Below, one piece after another: positions 22,157 through 33,611 of a stretch of DNA of 64,000 nt; the stretch's first letter is position 1, and each line of letters begins with the position of its first letter. The stretch is from Bathynomus jamesi. Lineage: Eukaryota > Arthropoda > Malacostraca > Isopoda > Cirolanidae. Under the pieces are notes generated by a model. The model saw nothing but the letters and a program-made list of their open reading frames with translations. It was not told where the DNA came from and ran no database searches. Position numbers and translations under genes: made by a program. The stretch spans positions 1 through 64,000 of the forward strand of contig JAJOZX010007512.1 in the NCBI GenBank assembly GCA_023014485.1, in the 5' to 3' direction.

Positions 22157-22598
22157 CAGGGTTGTGGAGTCGGTCCAAAATTTTCCGACTCCGACTCCGA
22201 CTCCACACATTGTAAAAATTCGACTCCGACTCCGACTCCACACATTGTAAAAATCTAAAATCCGACTCCGACTCCTCACATTTTAAATATACGACTCCGA
22301 CTCCTCTAGTGTTTCACTCTATAATTATCATAATAATAAGACATTTCATCACCACCACACTAAGTGTGAAATTTTATATTTTATATTTAAATAAATATTA
22401 ATTGTATATTCTGAAAATGTAAAAAAAAAATATTAAAAAAACTTAATCTAGGGGCTATCAATGAATAAGGTTTATTGACCAAAAAAACTAAATAACCTAA
22501 ATGTTAGTATTTAGGATTTAGAAATTAAGGGTGACACAGGACAGAAATTGGAGTCGGAAGTTTTTCCACGACTCCGACTCCACGACTCCACGACCCTG
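22157..22598. mobile_element. hAT MITE (CAGGGTTGTGGAGTCGG end)
   Basis: Exact 8-bp duplication ATTATAAC at 22149-22156 and 22599-22606. Inverted ends CAGGGTTGTGGAGTCGG and CCACGACTCCACGACCCTG, with many GACTCC subterminal repeats. It inserted in the right TIR of element A after that element was in place. A larger relative lies at 59215-60006. Confidence 0.9.
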
Positions 22599-23233
22599 AT
22601 TATAACTATTATTGCCAGTGTAGATTAGCAGTGAAATACAATTTTACATTTTTTGCCTTTGTTTTTATATCTATAAAAAAATGTAATTTTAATTTCTATA
22701 GGTCAAATTATGAGCTTAAGTGTGAAAAAATAGGTAGAATTGACGCACAACTTATGAATATGGTGTTCACTTATATGTTAGTTACATGAAAAATACTAAC
22801 ATAAACAAACTTTTTTTTGTTGATTCTAATAGCCAATGCCTATGCCTTCATTTTTTACATTTAAAAAAAAATTCTCATTTGATACCCAGAGGTCAAATCG
22901 TGACCTCAAATTTTGGTTACAGTGTAACTTTTTTATTTTTCAACCTAGAGTTCTAAAACTTGCATATTTGGATTCCTTGTCGTTTTCTGATTCTAAATAT
23001 ATATACTTTTATATAATTGTGACCATTATTACCCAAGTTATGGGTCGCCAAATGTTAGTGACCTCGCAAGTGACCTCAAATGTCCCGAGGTCATATCTCT
23101 TGAACCGTTGGTCGGATTGACCTTATAATTTCAGAAATGGATTCAGGGCCCACAAACTCCCTATAAACCAAATTTCAGCAAAATCTGAGAGATGAGGGTG
23201 TTAGGCACTGGTTGATCTGACAGAGAATGACCC

Positions 23234-24548
23234 ATATAAGTCGCTTCACCTGAGGGCCCACAAATACTCCTGCTTTGATCTTCGCCTCCGACAACTTCAG
23301 GAACAGCTCCTGGATGTGCTTCAAGGCCTCACCCTCTGGATCCAGCTGTTTAACAAACTGCTTAATGATGCCCAATTTGATGTGCAGGGGTGGCATCAGC
23401 ACTTTCGTTGGCTCCACCAGCGGCTCTTGCTTCACGTTATGGGCCCCAACCTCATAGCCGGTCCTGAGGGGCCAGTTCCTCTTCTCGTAGTGAAGGGCTG
23501 TATTTCGGCTATCCCAGAGGCACAGATAGCAAGGGAACTTGGTGAAGCCTCCCTGAAGCCCCATCAAGAAGGCCACCATCTTGAAATCGCCAATGACCTC
23601 CCAGCTGAATTGGTCGTACTTCAGTGCACTCAGCAGGATTTTGACGTTCTGGTACTCTTCTTTCATGTGCACTGAATGAGCCAGAGGAATCGAGGGCCAC
23701 TGATTTGTGTTGTGCAGTAAAACAGCCTTGAGGCTTTTAGATGAACTGTCGATGAAGAGCCGCCAGTCAGAGGTGTTGCAGGGAATGCCCACAGCGTCGA
23801 AGAGTCCTCTGATGTCATGGCAGTAGCACAACCCATCTCTAAGAGTGAAGAACACTGAAAAGCCGCGATGCCGCTTCCTCTGGGAAGTAATTCGAACGCT
23901 GTCGTCCAGTAAGTCCCACTGCTTCAGTCTGGAAATGAGCAGCTCGGCGTTGGACTTTGTCAAGGCCATTTCCCTGATGAGGTCGTTGATGTCCTCTTGG
24001 TTGGGGTAGTAGGGGCACCTTTCACCGGCCACCCGGCGTCGACGGCGCGCAGCAGATGACGCACCTTGCTCCTCCTCGGAATCATCATAGCTTGCTTCTT
24101 CTGCTGGACAAGATTGATCTCTCAAGGGAGGCTGTGGCACAGGTAGGTCCGTCGCGTTATGGGGAACAGGTGCAATAGATGACGGAATGTCAGGGTACTC
24201 AATGGGAGGCGCATTCGTCCCCTTTCTTCGTTTTGTTGGGCCCAACATACAGAAATAGCAGTCCGTGAGATGGTCTGAGGGCTCACGCCAGACACGGGGG
24301 ATAGCGAAACGCATTGCCCTCTTCTCTCCTCTAAACCAACCTTCAAGAGTGCGGCGGCAGGAGTCACAGATGACATGTGGTGCCCAGCGTTTGTCTTGGT
24401 CACCGACTGGCATTCCGAAGTAGGCATGATAGGCTTCCTTTGCACGGGTGCAACTGTCCAAGCAGTGTTTTTTAGCCGTCTTTGCGAAGAACTCGCCGCA
24501 CATGTAGCAGAAGGAATCCGCTGGGTATTTGCAACCACGAGCAGCCAT
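23234..24548 (-). pseudogene. Transposon-like gene of unknown function, 5' part, split by element A
   Basis: The frame is open from 24572; I prefer the ATG at 24548 (MAARGCKYP). The N-terminus is zinc-ribbon-like: CYMCGEF, then VICDSCRR, then CYFCMLG. A low-complexity acidic segment (DDSEEEQ) follows. Next come DINDLIREMALTKSNAELL, WRLFIDSSSKSLKAVLLHN, VIGDFKMVAFLMGLQGG with CYLCLWDSR, and PPLHIKLGIIKQFVKQLD, ending in GPQVKRLI at the insertion point. Proteins of this layout are repeated in many invertebrate genomes, which suggests a transposase or transposon-borne gene. No function is established to my knowledge. The two parts together would make about 565 residues with no other break. Confidence 0.7.
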
Positions 24549-24607
24549 AACAGTAACTTCGTCACACGTCACACGTCTGAAAAAGTAAAAATAATGGATT
24601 AATTTAA

Positions 24608-25200
24608 CCCTATATGGACATAATTCTTATTTTTGTCTTAAAATTTTTTTTACCTATATTAAACATTCATTTAGAGTACTTTGAACATAAATATGTGATT
24701 TTTAATGTAATATATATATATATATATATAATATATATATAAATAATATAATATACATATAATGTAATATATATAATACAAATTGGACAACCTTATAGCA
24801 CGTGGCAAAGAAGGCATGGATGTCAGAGCCATCAATATTGTTACGTTTCAATAAAATATTCTAGTGCTCAGTTTATCAGAATTGTTTTATATTACTTCAG
24901 CCACTCTAACAACATATATTGAGCAATAAAAAATTATTCAACTTACCTTTAATCAAATAAAGTGATAAAAAATAAAAACGAACTGCGTAACCATACACTT
25001 TTACTTCTACTGACGCACTAACTTATTTTTTTTCATTAAAGCTCGGTTTTCTGCAGTAGGAGTTGCCAATTCGTGATATAAACTCCTTCAACCGTTACAA
25101 ATTTGACGATATCGTCATTTAAGTTAAAATGTACTTGTTTCGGTAAATATATAGTAAATTTTGAAGCGTTTACAGATCTGTCGCAGATGTCCATATAGGG
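24608..25200. mobile_element. piggyBac-type MITE
   Basis: Perfect 14-bp inverted ends CCCTATATGGACAT and ATGTCCATATAGGG are each flanked by TTAA (24604-24607, 25201-25204), the piggyBac target. The interior has TA repeats near 24710-24780 and no coding. It lies only about 60 bp upstream of the start of the leftward gene at 24548. Confidence 0.8.
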
Positions 25201-25204
25201 TTAA

Positions 25205-26258
25205 AAAATAATAATATTCTTATTTCAACAAAATCGATGTACTGACAACAAACCTGAAGTTTAAAATCACTGACAGCTTTTTTCCAGTGATTTGAAGCAT
25301 AATGAATCAGAAAATAAAGGTTATTGCCCAGAAACAAAGAAAAAATTTTTTTTTGTTACATGGATAATTGACCAAATCCAAGGACACACCACATTCAAAT
25401 GCATGAAGTAAACACTAAACATGTATGGTTCATTCAACAGAACAAGCCATTATGTTACAATTAATATTGTACAGTAAGTACTCTGTGCTCTAATAAACTT
25501 TAAATTAGCTACATCTAGTTAAACCAGCGTATAGTTTAATTTGCAAAAACCATGTCTATTTCTAGCTACAGCAATTTTTCTTCATTTTTTTGCCATTCTT
25601 GCTGTATATTTGTAGTGAAGTTTGTGGCTACAACAATTTTTATGCACATTTTAAATGGTCACAGATATAGCTAGATCTTCTGTAGGCCTAATTTTTGGTC
25701 TGTCAAGGTGTATTATGGTACAACACAGTCATATTCCAAACTGAGAAGTTTGGAAGAAATTTTCCAAATCTGATGGGTTACCTTTAAGTTAAAAGTTAGT
25801 TTCAGGTCTGGCATTATCACTTTTTAGATCTTATAGAATCACTTTATCAATATTTTGAAGTCGTGTCTCTCCTCTCATTAGAATCTGAGTATCACTTCTT
25901 CCAAACTTCTCATACTGGGTGATATTCGTTGTATGCTACCTTACATGATCAGAATTTTTGTAAATACCGTATATAGGTCCATGGACACGTAATTTTGGCA
26001 ATGCCTATGACCCTTGATTTGCTGGAAGTTGGTCACATGGGAAATTATGATGTAGAATGACTACCTTTACATTATATGCATTACATTACATTCCATTTGG
26101 AAAAATAAAGCCTATGTGGCCTATAGAGGTTATCCAAGTCATGAGCTACATTTTATAATAAAATCGTGCAAACTGCCAATCTCCAACAAAGCTACCAAAG
26201 GAGCCTACATAACATAAGCTAAGAATATACACTATTTACAATCTACAAACTGTCTCTT
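25205..26258. other. AT-rich DNA without recognisable features
   Basis: No frame, RNA gene or terminal repeat was recognised. Confidence 0.6.
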
Positions 26259-27132
26259 GGGTCATTCCATATCAGTTCAACGGAATTTTGGTAAAAAAAA
26301 ACGTGACCATCACCAATATTTTTTAAAATTGGCACACTTATAGATCTTGGTGAGAAAAACAGAATGGCACTTGTTTCAATACTCTAGGTCATATGGTTCC
26401 AGAGATATGGCCATTTGAATTTTGTAAACAAAGGTCAATTTCCAAGGTCATACCATATTTCAACATGAAATATCTCAGCTCCTATTGCACTTACAGAGAC
26501 CATTTAAACACTATTTTAAAGCTTTTAAGCAGATCTACAACTTTGTTTCTGTTTATATTTTACCTCAGTGGTCAAAAATAAAGTTGATCTTATTTTTGAC
26601 TTTTGACCTTGTGTAGGTCATTTGATGTCACAACCAATGTTTTTCTCCTTTCACCCAATTTGGGATACACATGTCTACCTTAACCTAGAACAAGATTTTT
26701 AGTGTTGATTAAGTTAGTATAGACGCTACAGCCATTTCAGTGGACCATACCTACCTCCATTTTGACCAAGTACCTTTTTCCACCAAACTTTGGAGTGCTG
26801 TTTCTTTGGAACTGTTTGAGCTGGAGTGTTGAGAAAAGTACCATTAGATTTGCCTCACTAAGATCTATAATGTCTGCTATTTTTAAGACAACTTGCCTTT
26901 TAATATGTATATTAAAATAACCTATTCCTTTATTTTTACCAATTGAGTTATAAGAACCAATTCTTGTCTAGCTGGGTGAAACCATGAAAAAAAAAGAGGC
27001 ATCAACATAACTTTATATTTAAAAAAGGCAGTTATTAGGTATTTACTATAGTATATTTTATGGAAGCCATTATTGGTACATTTATAATAATAATAAAGTA
27101 TTTGTATACGCCCTTCAAGGTAATTATTTATC

Positions 27133-28193
27133 CTACCAAAGATTTGACTTTAGACAAAAACTGAGATCATTATTCAACCTTGGCATTTGTCTACTCACAT
27201 CTGGCGAATGATAGAAGTGAATTACTTTGGCAGCAGTTTCACTATTCAGGCATTTCCCCAAACGCGAATTAGGAGTTGAAAGCACTCCCTTCACCCTCAC
27301 CAAACTCTTTGCTTGCCTAGCCATGTAATCTGAGCACTTAAATTCTTCTCCGATCTTTACTTGTGTCCATCTTTTTGGTAGGAAAGTAAGAATTGTCAGT
27401 TTTTCACTCCAGCTTGTCATGATTAAATTTCTCTTTTAGTTGTTGAAGAATCTCCAGTTCTGTATCATCTGAGTCACTGCATGAAATTGGTTGTTTAGTT
27501 GCAAGTTCAAGCTTTCTTTTCACAACTACTACTACTTTCCTAACTTTCTCTTTGCGTAACCAGCGCTGTCAGAGAGTTTACATGGTTTTATTGGGGTCTC
27601 ATCAAGTGTAGCCAATGAAGCATTGAATTTACTAAGCTCATACTGCATTTCAACTACATCTCCAATGGTTTCTAGCTCAGATGGGGCACTTGATGAGGTG
27701 GATGGTGATTTTTCAAGTGGTTCACATTCAGGCATTGGGGATGGATGATTTGCTAGTATATTTTGAGAGGTTGCACATGCTTTATGATTATTTGTTAATT
27801 TCAATTCAGGATTTTGATCAATCAAATTTTTAGTCAATGCACAAATGCCTTTTTTCACTTTTCCTTTGTGTTTTTTAAATGGGTCACAACAGAACCTGCC
27901 CATATTCAAACTGCTGAAATCCATGTTTATCTAAAAAGAAAAAGCTCAGATGGGGCACTTGATGAGGTGGATGGTGATTTTTCAAGTGGTTCACATTCAG
28001 GCATTGGGGATGGATGATTTGCTAGTATATTTTGACAGGTTGCACATGCTTTATGATTATTTGTTAGTTTCAATTCAGGATTTTGATCAATCAAATTTTT
28101 AGTCAATGCACAAATGCCTTTTTTCACTTTTCCTTTGTGTTTTTTAAATGGGTCACAACAGAACCTGCCCATATTCAAACTGTTGAAATCCAT
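27133..28193 (-). pseudogene. Transposase, N-terminal half (DNA-binding), duplicated and truncated
   Basis: The leftward frame starts MDFNSLNMGRFCCDPFKKHKG, followed by KACATCQN, a Cys-pair zinc-binding N-terminus. A repeat of the first 88 codons follows and then runs on through ETIGDVVEMQYELSKFNASL and ALDE/TPIKPCKL-like text. After a frameshift, near 27420, come SEKLTILTFLPKRW and CSDYMARQAKSLVRVKGVLS (HTH-like), then VIHFYHSPDVSRQMP. These segments are the usual N-terminal half of the family whose C-terminal half lies in element A. The catalytic half is absent, so element B is non-autonomous. Confidence 0.7.
27658..28193 (-). repeat. 269-bp tandem duplication of the transposase N-terminus
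   Basis: The text from MDFNSLNMGRF to SSAPSEL is present twice, starting at 28193 and 27924, nearly identical at nucleotide level (one copy reads CATCQN, the other CATSQN). The upstream copy loses frame after SAPSEL in an A-rich junction. Confidence 0.85.
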
Positions 28194-28235
28194 GTTTATC
28201 TAAAAAGAAAAAAAAAATGTATGTAGCTTAAAAGC

Positions 28236-28678
28236 CAGGGTTGGGTTCAATTACACAAATGGAAACAATTACAATTTTTTTTATTTTTCTTCAAATTAAT
28301 TACAGTTAGTATTGTACTTCACAATTTCAAGATCAATTGCAATTACAATTAATTTTGTCTGAATCAATTACAATTACACAAATATAACTATCTATTCTAT
28401 ATATCTAAAGTAAATATATATCTATAAAAATATATATTTATATCTAAGTATAACTAATAAACTATCAAAGGTTTATTTCCACTGGATGATATATGACTGC
28501 CAGATCTAGGGGTATAATTTTTAACAATTGACATTAATTGATCAATTACATCAGTTATAGCTCAAAATAAATTACAACTACCTTTATTTTTATTTTATTT
28601 TGAATCAATTACAATTAATGAAAATTAGGATCAATTAACTAAAAATACAATTATAATTATTCATTGTATCCAACCCTG
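28236..28678. mobile_element. hAT-type MITE (CAGGGTTGGGT end)
   Basis: Inverted ends CAGGGTTGGGTTCAATTAC and GTATCCAACCCTG; 8-bp duplication TTAAAAGC (28228-28235) and TTAAAAGT (28679-28686). The interior is rich in CAATTACAATTA repeats and non-coding. It is nested in element B. Confidence 0.85.
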
Positions 28679-29558
28679 TTAAAAGTTATTTTTGCTTAGA
28701 TGGCACAAATAAAATTTGGGACCTACTGATCTTGTTTCAGAGGTCTACAACAAGAAAAAAAATGTGCAGTTTGATTTACAGATTGGAATAAATACAGATG
28801 CCAAAAAAATCCTTGCTCCAAGGTTTAAATAAGTTTATTTTCACATGGGTACATACTGTTGTACACAATGAATAAATACACAAAGTTACGGTAAGTAATT
28901 CTATTAAAACTCATCTAACTCTTAAAACTGAACTTATTCTATAGGGTAGTACCTATAGCCTAGTATAAGGTACTTATATACATACATAGCTTTACCTTTA
29001 AACAGGATAGCAGGTTCGAAGTTCTTCACACTTTTGAATGTCCATATAAATTTATTAATTTTGTAATTTAAATTACCTATATTATATAATTCTCTTAAAT
29101 ATACAAAAAAAAAAATTTTTATAATAGAGCCGAATACTTATTCGACCAAATAACTGGTTAGGTTAGGTTAGATAATTACCAATTTTTTTGAAAATTAGCA
29201 GACATTATATATCTCAGTAAGAAAAATCTAATGGTATTTTTCTCAACACTAGCTCAAACAGTTCCAAAGATACAGTGCTCCAAAGTTTGGTGGAAAAAGG
29301 TACTTAGTCAAAATGGAGGTGGGTATGGTCCACTGAAATGGCTGTAGCGCCTATACTAACTTAAGCAACACTAAAAATCTTGTTTTAGGTTAAGGTAGAC
29401 ATGTTTTTTTTTTTGTTTTTTTTGTATTGGGGCGTTTACCGCCACTTCCCGCTATATGGTAGCGGATATCATGGCGAGGCGGAATACGAGAGAGAGAAAC
29501 GGAGACGGAGAAAAGGCACTAGAAAAGGGAGAACAGCGGACTACAGGTGAGAAGTCAC

Positions 29559-30608
29559 CTAAAGCTCAGATAGGATGCGAGATTGGGAGAGGAAGAGGAA
29601 AAGACGGTCAAGCGAGAAGAGAGGGCTCTCAGCGAGCATAAGGCGTAAACGTTCGGGGAGGGGGAAATCAGAAAGGAACGGGAAGGCGCGACGACGTACT
29701 GACGACAGGGTGGGGCATTCCACAAGGATGTGAGAGACGGTGAGGGGCGACTGGCAGGAGGCGCAACGAGGAGCCTCCTGCCGGAACATAAGATAGCCGT
29801 GCGTGAGGCGCGTATGGCCGATGCGAACCCGCGCAAGGACGACCTCTTTGTATCTGGAGCGGTGGAAAGAGGACACCCAATATGACAGACGGGGGCGGAT
29901 GGACCAGAGTTTATTTCCGGTGGCATCGTCCCAGGACTGTTGCCACATGCGGTCGTAAAAGGAACGAAAGACCTGCACATAGTCTGAGAAGGGGAGCGGG
30001 CGGGGGAGGGGAGGCAGCGAGGCGGCGGACCGGGCTATGCGGTCCGCCGCCTCATTACCGGAAACACCAACATGGGCAGGAACCCAGCAGAAGGTGACCC
30101 GGATCCGGTGAACGGTGTGCAGGACATGGTACTCCTGTTGAATAAGGCGTACGAGGGGGTCCGGGGAATCATAGCGCTCAAGCGCCTGAAGGGCGCTCAG
30201 CGAGTCCGAAAAAATGGTACAGGAGGACCGCGAACAATCCGATACCAGACGGAGGGCTTCCAGAAGGGCAAAGAGCTCCGCGGAAAAGATAGAGGCCTGA
30301 ACCGGCAGGGGGATACCCCGGGAGGTAGGTGACAATGACGGAGAGAAGACGGCGGCCGCGACACCTGCAGGGGAGCGCGAGCCGTCGGTGTAGACGGGAA
30401 CGTCGTCCGAATGGACGGGAAGATGGGCCAGAAAAGAAGACCGGAGGACGGCAGGAGGAGACTCCTTACCCAGGCCACGGAGCGCCTGGCAACGGCAGAT
30501 AGGGGTGGTCCGCCAGGGGGGCGACAGATCGAAGGAGAACGGCAGATAGAGGGTGGGGGGATCCCCAGGGACGAGAAAATCTCGGCCAGAGAGGCAGCGA
30601 AATGCCAC
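29559..30608 (-). pseudogene. LINE ORF2: RNase H and C-terminal zinc segment
   Basis: In one open frame, VPVYTDGSRSPAGVAAAVFS gives the first catalytic Asp, SAELFALLEAL the Glu, TIFSDSLSALQAL the second Asp and WVPAHVGVSGNEAADRIAR the His and last Asp: all four RNase H motifs are present. Downstream, CASCQSPLTVSHILVECP is the Cys/His segment usual at the end of this LINE group. RNase H removes the RNA strand after target-primed reverse transcription. The frame is separated from the RT by an indel near 30600. Confidence 0.85.
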
Positions 30609-30746
30609 GTGTCAGGTCGGGGTAGCGCCTGGGAGATCGCGGAGAAGAGTAGGGACATCGGAAGGCGGCAGATGCGAAGGTAACACTTCGCCATGAGAAG
30701 GCCCCGGCGAAGGGGCAGGAGGGGGTGTCCACAGTCCACCTGAAGA

Positions 30747-31978
30747 CTAGCGACAGGGGACGAGCGGAAGGCACCCGACGCCAGGCGAAGGCCACGGTGG
30801 AGAAGAGGATCCAGCATACGGAGTGCCGGAGAGGAGGCGGAGCTGTAGACCACACACAGCCGTAGTCGACACGGGATTGCACCAGGGAGGTGTACAGGCG
30901 CAGCAGAGTACGCCTGTCCGCCCCCCAGGTCGTGTGGGACAGATGACCCAAAAGGGAGAGGGTGCGGAGAGATGTTTGCGGAGAGATGTTTGCCGCAACC
31001 GCCTAAGGTGTGGAACCCAACCGAAAAATCCGTCGAGGGTCATACCCAGGAATCTAACGGATGGGACGAGGGGAAGAGGAGTGCCGGCAAGGGTAAGGGC
31101 GAAGGTATGCGACAGACGGAGGCGCCGAGGACGGAAAAGCATACTGGAAGACTTAGAGGGTGAGAAAGCATAGCCAACCGAGGACGCCCAGCGAACCACC
31201 GCGTTGATGGCTAGCTGGAGCCGACGTTCAGCCAAAGACGGGAGGCGGCCAGAGCAATAGATAGCCAGGTCATCGGCATAGAGGGAGCTACGAACGGATG
31301 TAGGCAGGACCGTAGCGACTGTGTTCATCACGAGTGAGAAACACAAGACGCTAAGGACACTACCCTGAGGGACACCCTCCTCCAACGGAAAGCGGTCAAA
31401 GAGGGTAGAACCGATGCGGACGCGGAAAGAACGGGCGGACAAGAAGTTATAAATAAAGGAAGGGAGAAAGCCTACGAAACCCAGGGAGCGTAAGCAGTCG
31501 AAGACCGCGCTCCGCCGGATAGTATCGTAGGCCTTCTGGAGGTCGAAAAAGACGGCGAGTACAAATTGACGCCGGGAGAAAGCCTCCTGCACGTCATGGC
31601 TAAGGAGAAGGAGGGGGTCGGTGGTAGACCGGAAGCGCCGGAAACCAGCCTGGGTAGCAGGGTACTGGTCACTCGCCTCCAAGGTAAAGGACAGCCGCGA
31701 GGCGACCATCGCCTCCATCACCTTGCAGGCACAGCATGTTAGGGAAATGGGGCGATAGTTCGACGGGAGTGAGGGTCTTTATCGGGCTTCGGGATGGGGA
31801 CGACGATGGACTCACGCCACCGGTCCGGAAATGAACCCTCCAACCAAATCCGGTTATAGAGGTCCAGTAGAAAGCTGAGAGCAGAGGGGTGGAGGTGCCG
31901 TAACAAGTCATAGGGGATATTATCGGGGCCGGGGGCGGAGGAGCGTCGGGGGCGGAGGGCCTCCCGAAGCTCTGTCAT
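30747..31978 (-). pseudogene. LINE ORF2: reverse transcriptase (two frames)
   Basis: The first frame (31978-31739) holds SAPGPDNIPYDLL, RT block 1. After an indel near 31730 the second frame (31721-30747) holds AGFRRFRSTTDPL, VFFDLQKAYDT with the first catalytic Asp, EEGVPQGSVLS and LYADDLAIYC, the catalytic Y-A-D-D box. These are canonical LINE RT blocks in order. Thumb sequence continues in other frames to about 30600. Confidence 0.9.
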
Positions 31979-33238
31979 GTGGAAGAGGTGATTATAGGGG
32001 TCATCCCTATGAGGTGGAAATTCCGGTGGGTCGCGGCGGGAGTGGGGGGAATGAATCGGAACCGGAGATGGCTGCGAAGTGCGCCGCGAGTGCGTTCGCG
32101 ACGGCCTCCGGATCGGACACGAACTCGTCGTCCCCGACCCGAAGCACCGGGGGTCGAGAGGGGGACACGGGTCCCCTCAAAGCTACGCACCTTGCGCCAA
32201 ACAGTCGAGGGGGCGGTCGAGGAGGAGATCCCGGACACGTAACTCCGCCAGGAGGTACGCCGGGCTAGTTTCAAGACCCGACGGGCCACTGCCTTCAGGC
32301 GCTGAAACGCCATCTTATGCTCCGGCTGGCGGGTCCGGTAGAAGCGACGGCCAGCACGGCGCCGCTCCTGAACGGCACGGGAGCACTCTGGGGTCCACCA
32401 TGGGACGCTGCGCGGCCTGGGGGAGCCTGAGGTACGGGGGATGCAACTGGTGGCAGCCGAGAGGATCTTGCTTTCGAGAAAGGCGAGGGCCTCACTAACG
32501 GAGGGAAAGGCAGGAATGGACGGCGAGATCGCCGTGCACCTCGTGTATGAGGCCCATTTCGCTCGGGCGAACAGCCAGCGCGGGCGGACAGAGGTGGGGG
32601 GGGAGGAGACGGGTTGGGGTAAGACACACAGGGAAATGGTCACTGCCGGAAGAATCCGGCAGGACCTCCCAGGTGAACTCCGTCACGATATCGAGGGAAA
32701 CCAGGAAGAAATCAATACAGGTGAAACTGTCATGGGCCGAGTGGAGGCAGGTTGGGGAGCCATCGTTCAGAAAGGTGAACTCTAGCTCGTCCATAAGGGA
32801 GAGAAGGGTCCCGGAGAGAAAGGTGGAGCAAACGTCCCCCCAGGCCGGGTCCCGACTGTTGAAGTCCCCGAGAAGCAGGAAAGGGCGGGGAAGCTGCAGA
32901 ATTAGGTCACGGAGAGAATCGGGTGGAGGGCGTACGTTAGGGGAGAGGTAAAGAGAGCAGACCGTGAGCTGACGACACAAAGAAAGGCGCACGGCCACAG
33001 CTTGCAAGACAGTACGGAGCGGGAGGGGGCGGAAAGGGACGGAGCGGTGCACGAAGACCGCGGAGCCCCCCCTACCCGCCCCATCGAGAGGCGGGGAAGG
33101 GAGCCCGCAGTAGCCAGACACTCGAGGGAGGGAACGGGAGCCCAGTATCGTCTCCTGAAGGCAGAAACACGCCGGACACCTGGAGGCCAGGAGAGAAAGA
33201 GACTCTCGAGGCCTACCAGGAGCCCGCGGATGTTCCAC
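31975..33238 (-). pseudogene. LINE ORF2: APE endonuclease and linker
   Basis: The frame at 33238-32495 has CFCLQETILGS (catalytic Glu), LLLGDFNSRDPAWG, and SGSDHFPVCL (catalytic Asp-His), the hallmarks of the apurinic endonuclease that nicks the target. The next frame (32643-31975) holds the linker with VPWWTPECSRAVQERRRAG, typical upstream of LINE RTs. One indel lies near 32600. Confidence 0.85.
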
Positions 33239-33611
33239 TGCAGGAGCGAAGTATATGGAGGGGTAGGAAAGTCTGCGAAACGGATGGTTATGGGGTGGGT
33301 GGGCCGATCGGGCGGCCCGAGATTAACAAGGGGATTGGAAAGCCCCGGGGCCCAACGGGGGACGCCGAACGTGGGCGAAGGCGAGGGTCACCCCGACGGG
33401 GGGGGCGATGTGGAACCTGACGCCGGCAAATCCTCCTGAAGAGGAGTCACCCGGACGCCCGGGGGAGAGCGATGCAGAGAAGGGGACGTGAGGGGTATCC
33501 AGAAGGCCCCTCCCTTCACCGGAGGTGCAGGGGAGGCTGGACTACAAGGGGGAGTAGAAAAGGATACCTCACCCGGATGCATAGGCAGGTCAAGGGGAGA
33601 GGTGGGGCAGG

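Larger units (their letters stand above)
19971..23233 (+). mobile_element. Long-TIR DNA transposon A (GGGTCATTC termini)
   Basis: The ends read GGGTCATTCTCTGTCAG and its exact complement. The inverted repeats are very long: 19971-20778 on the left and about 22131-23233 on the right, the latter containing a 442-bp hAT MITE. A short internal duplication of about 180 bp (copies near 20398 and 20586) is present only in the left arm. The 4-bp flank ATAA occurs at 19967-19970 and, after an extra AT, at 23236-23239. The unique centre holds a transposase C-terminal half. It sits inside, and breaks, a leftward gene. Superfamily not assigned; it matches element B in termini and gene. Confidence 0.85.

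Noticed and set aside
28990..29020. GGTTCGAA B-box-like string
   Set aside because: No A box at suitable distance and no cloverleaf; not called as tRNA or SINE.
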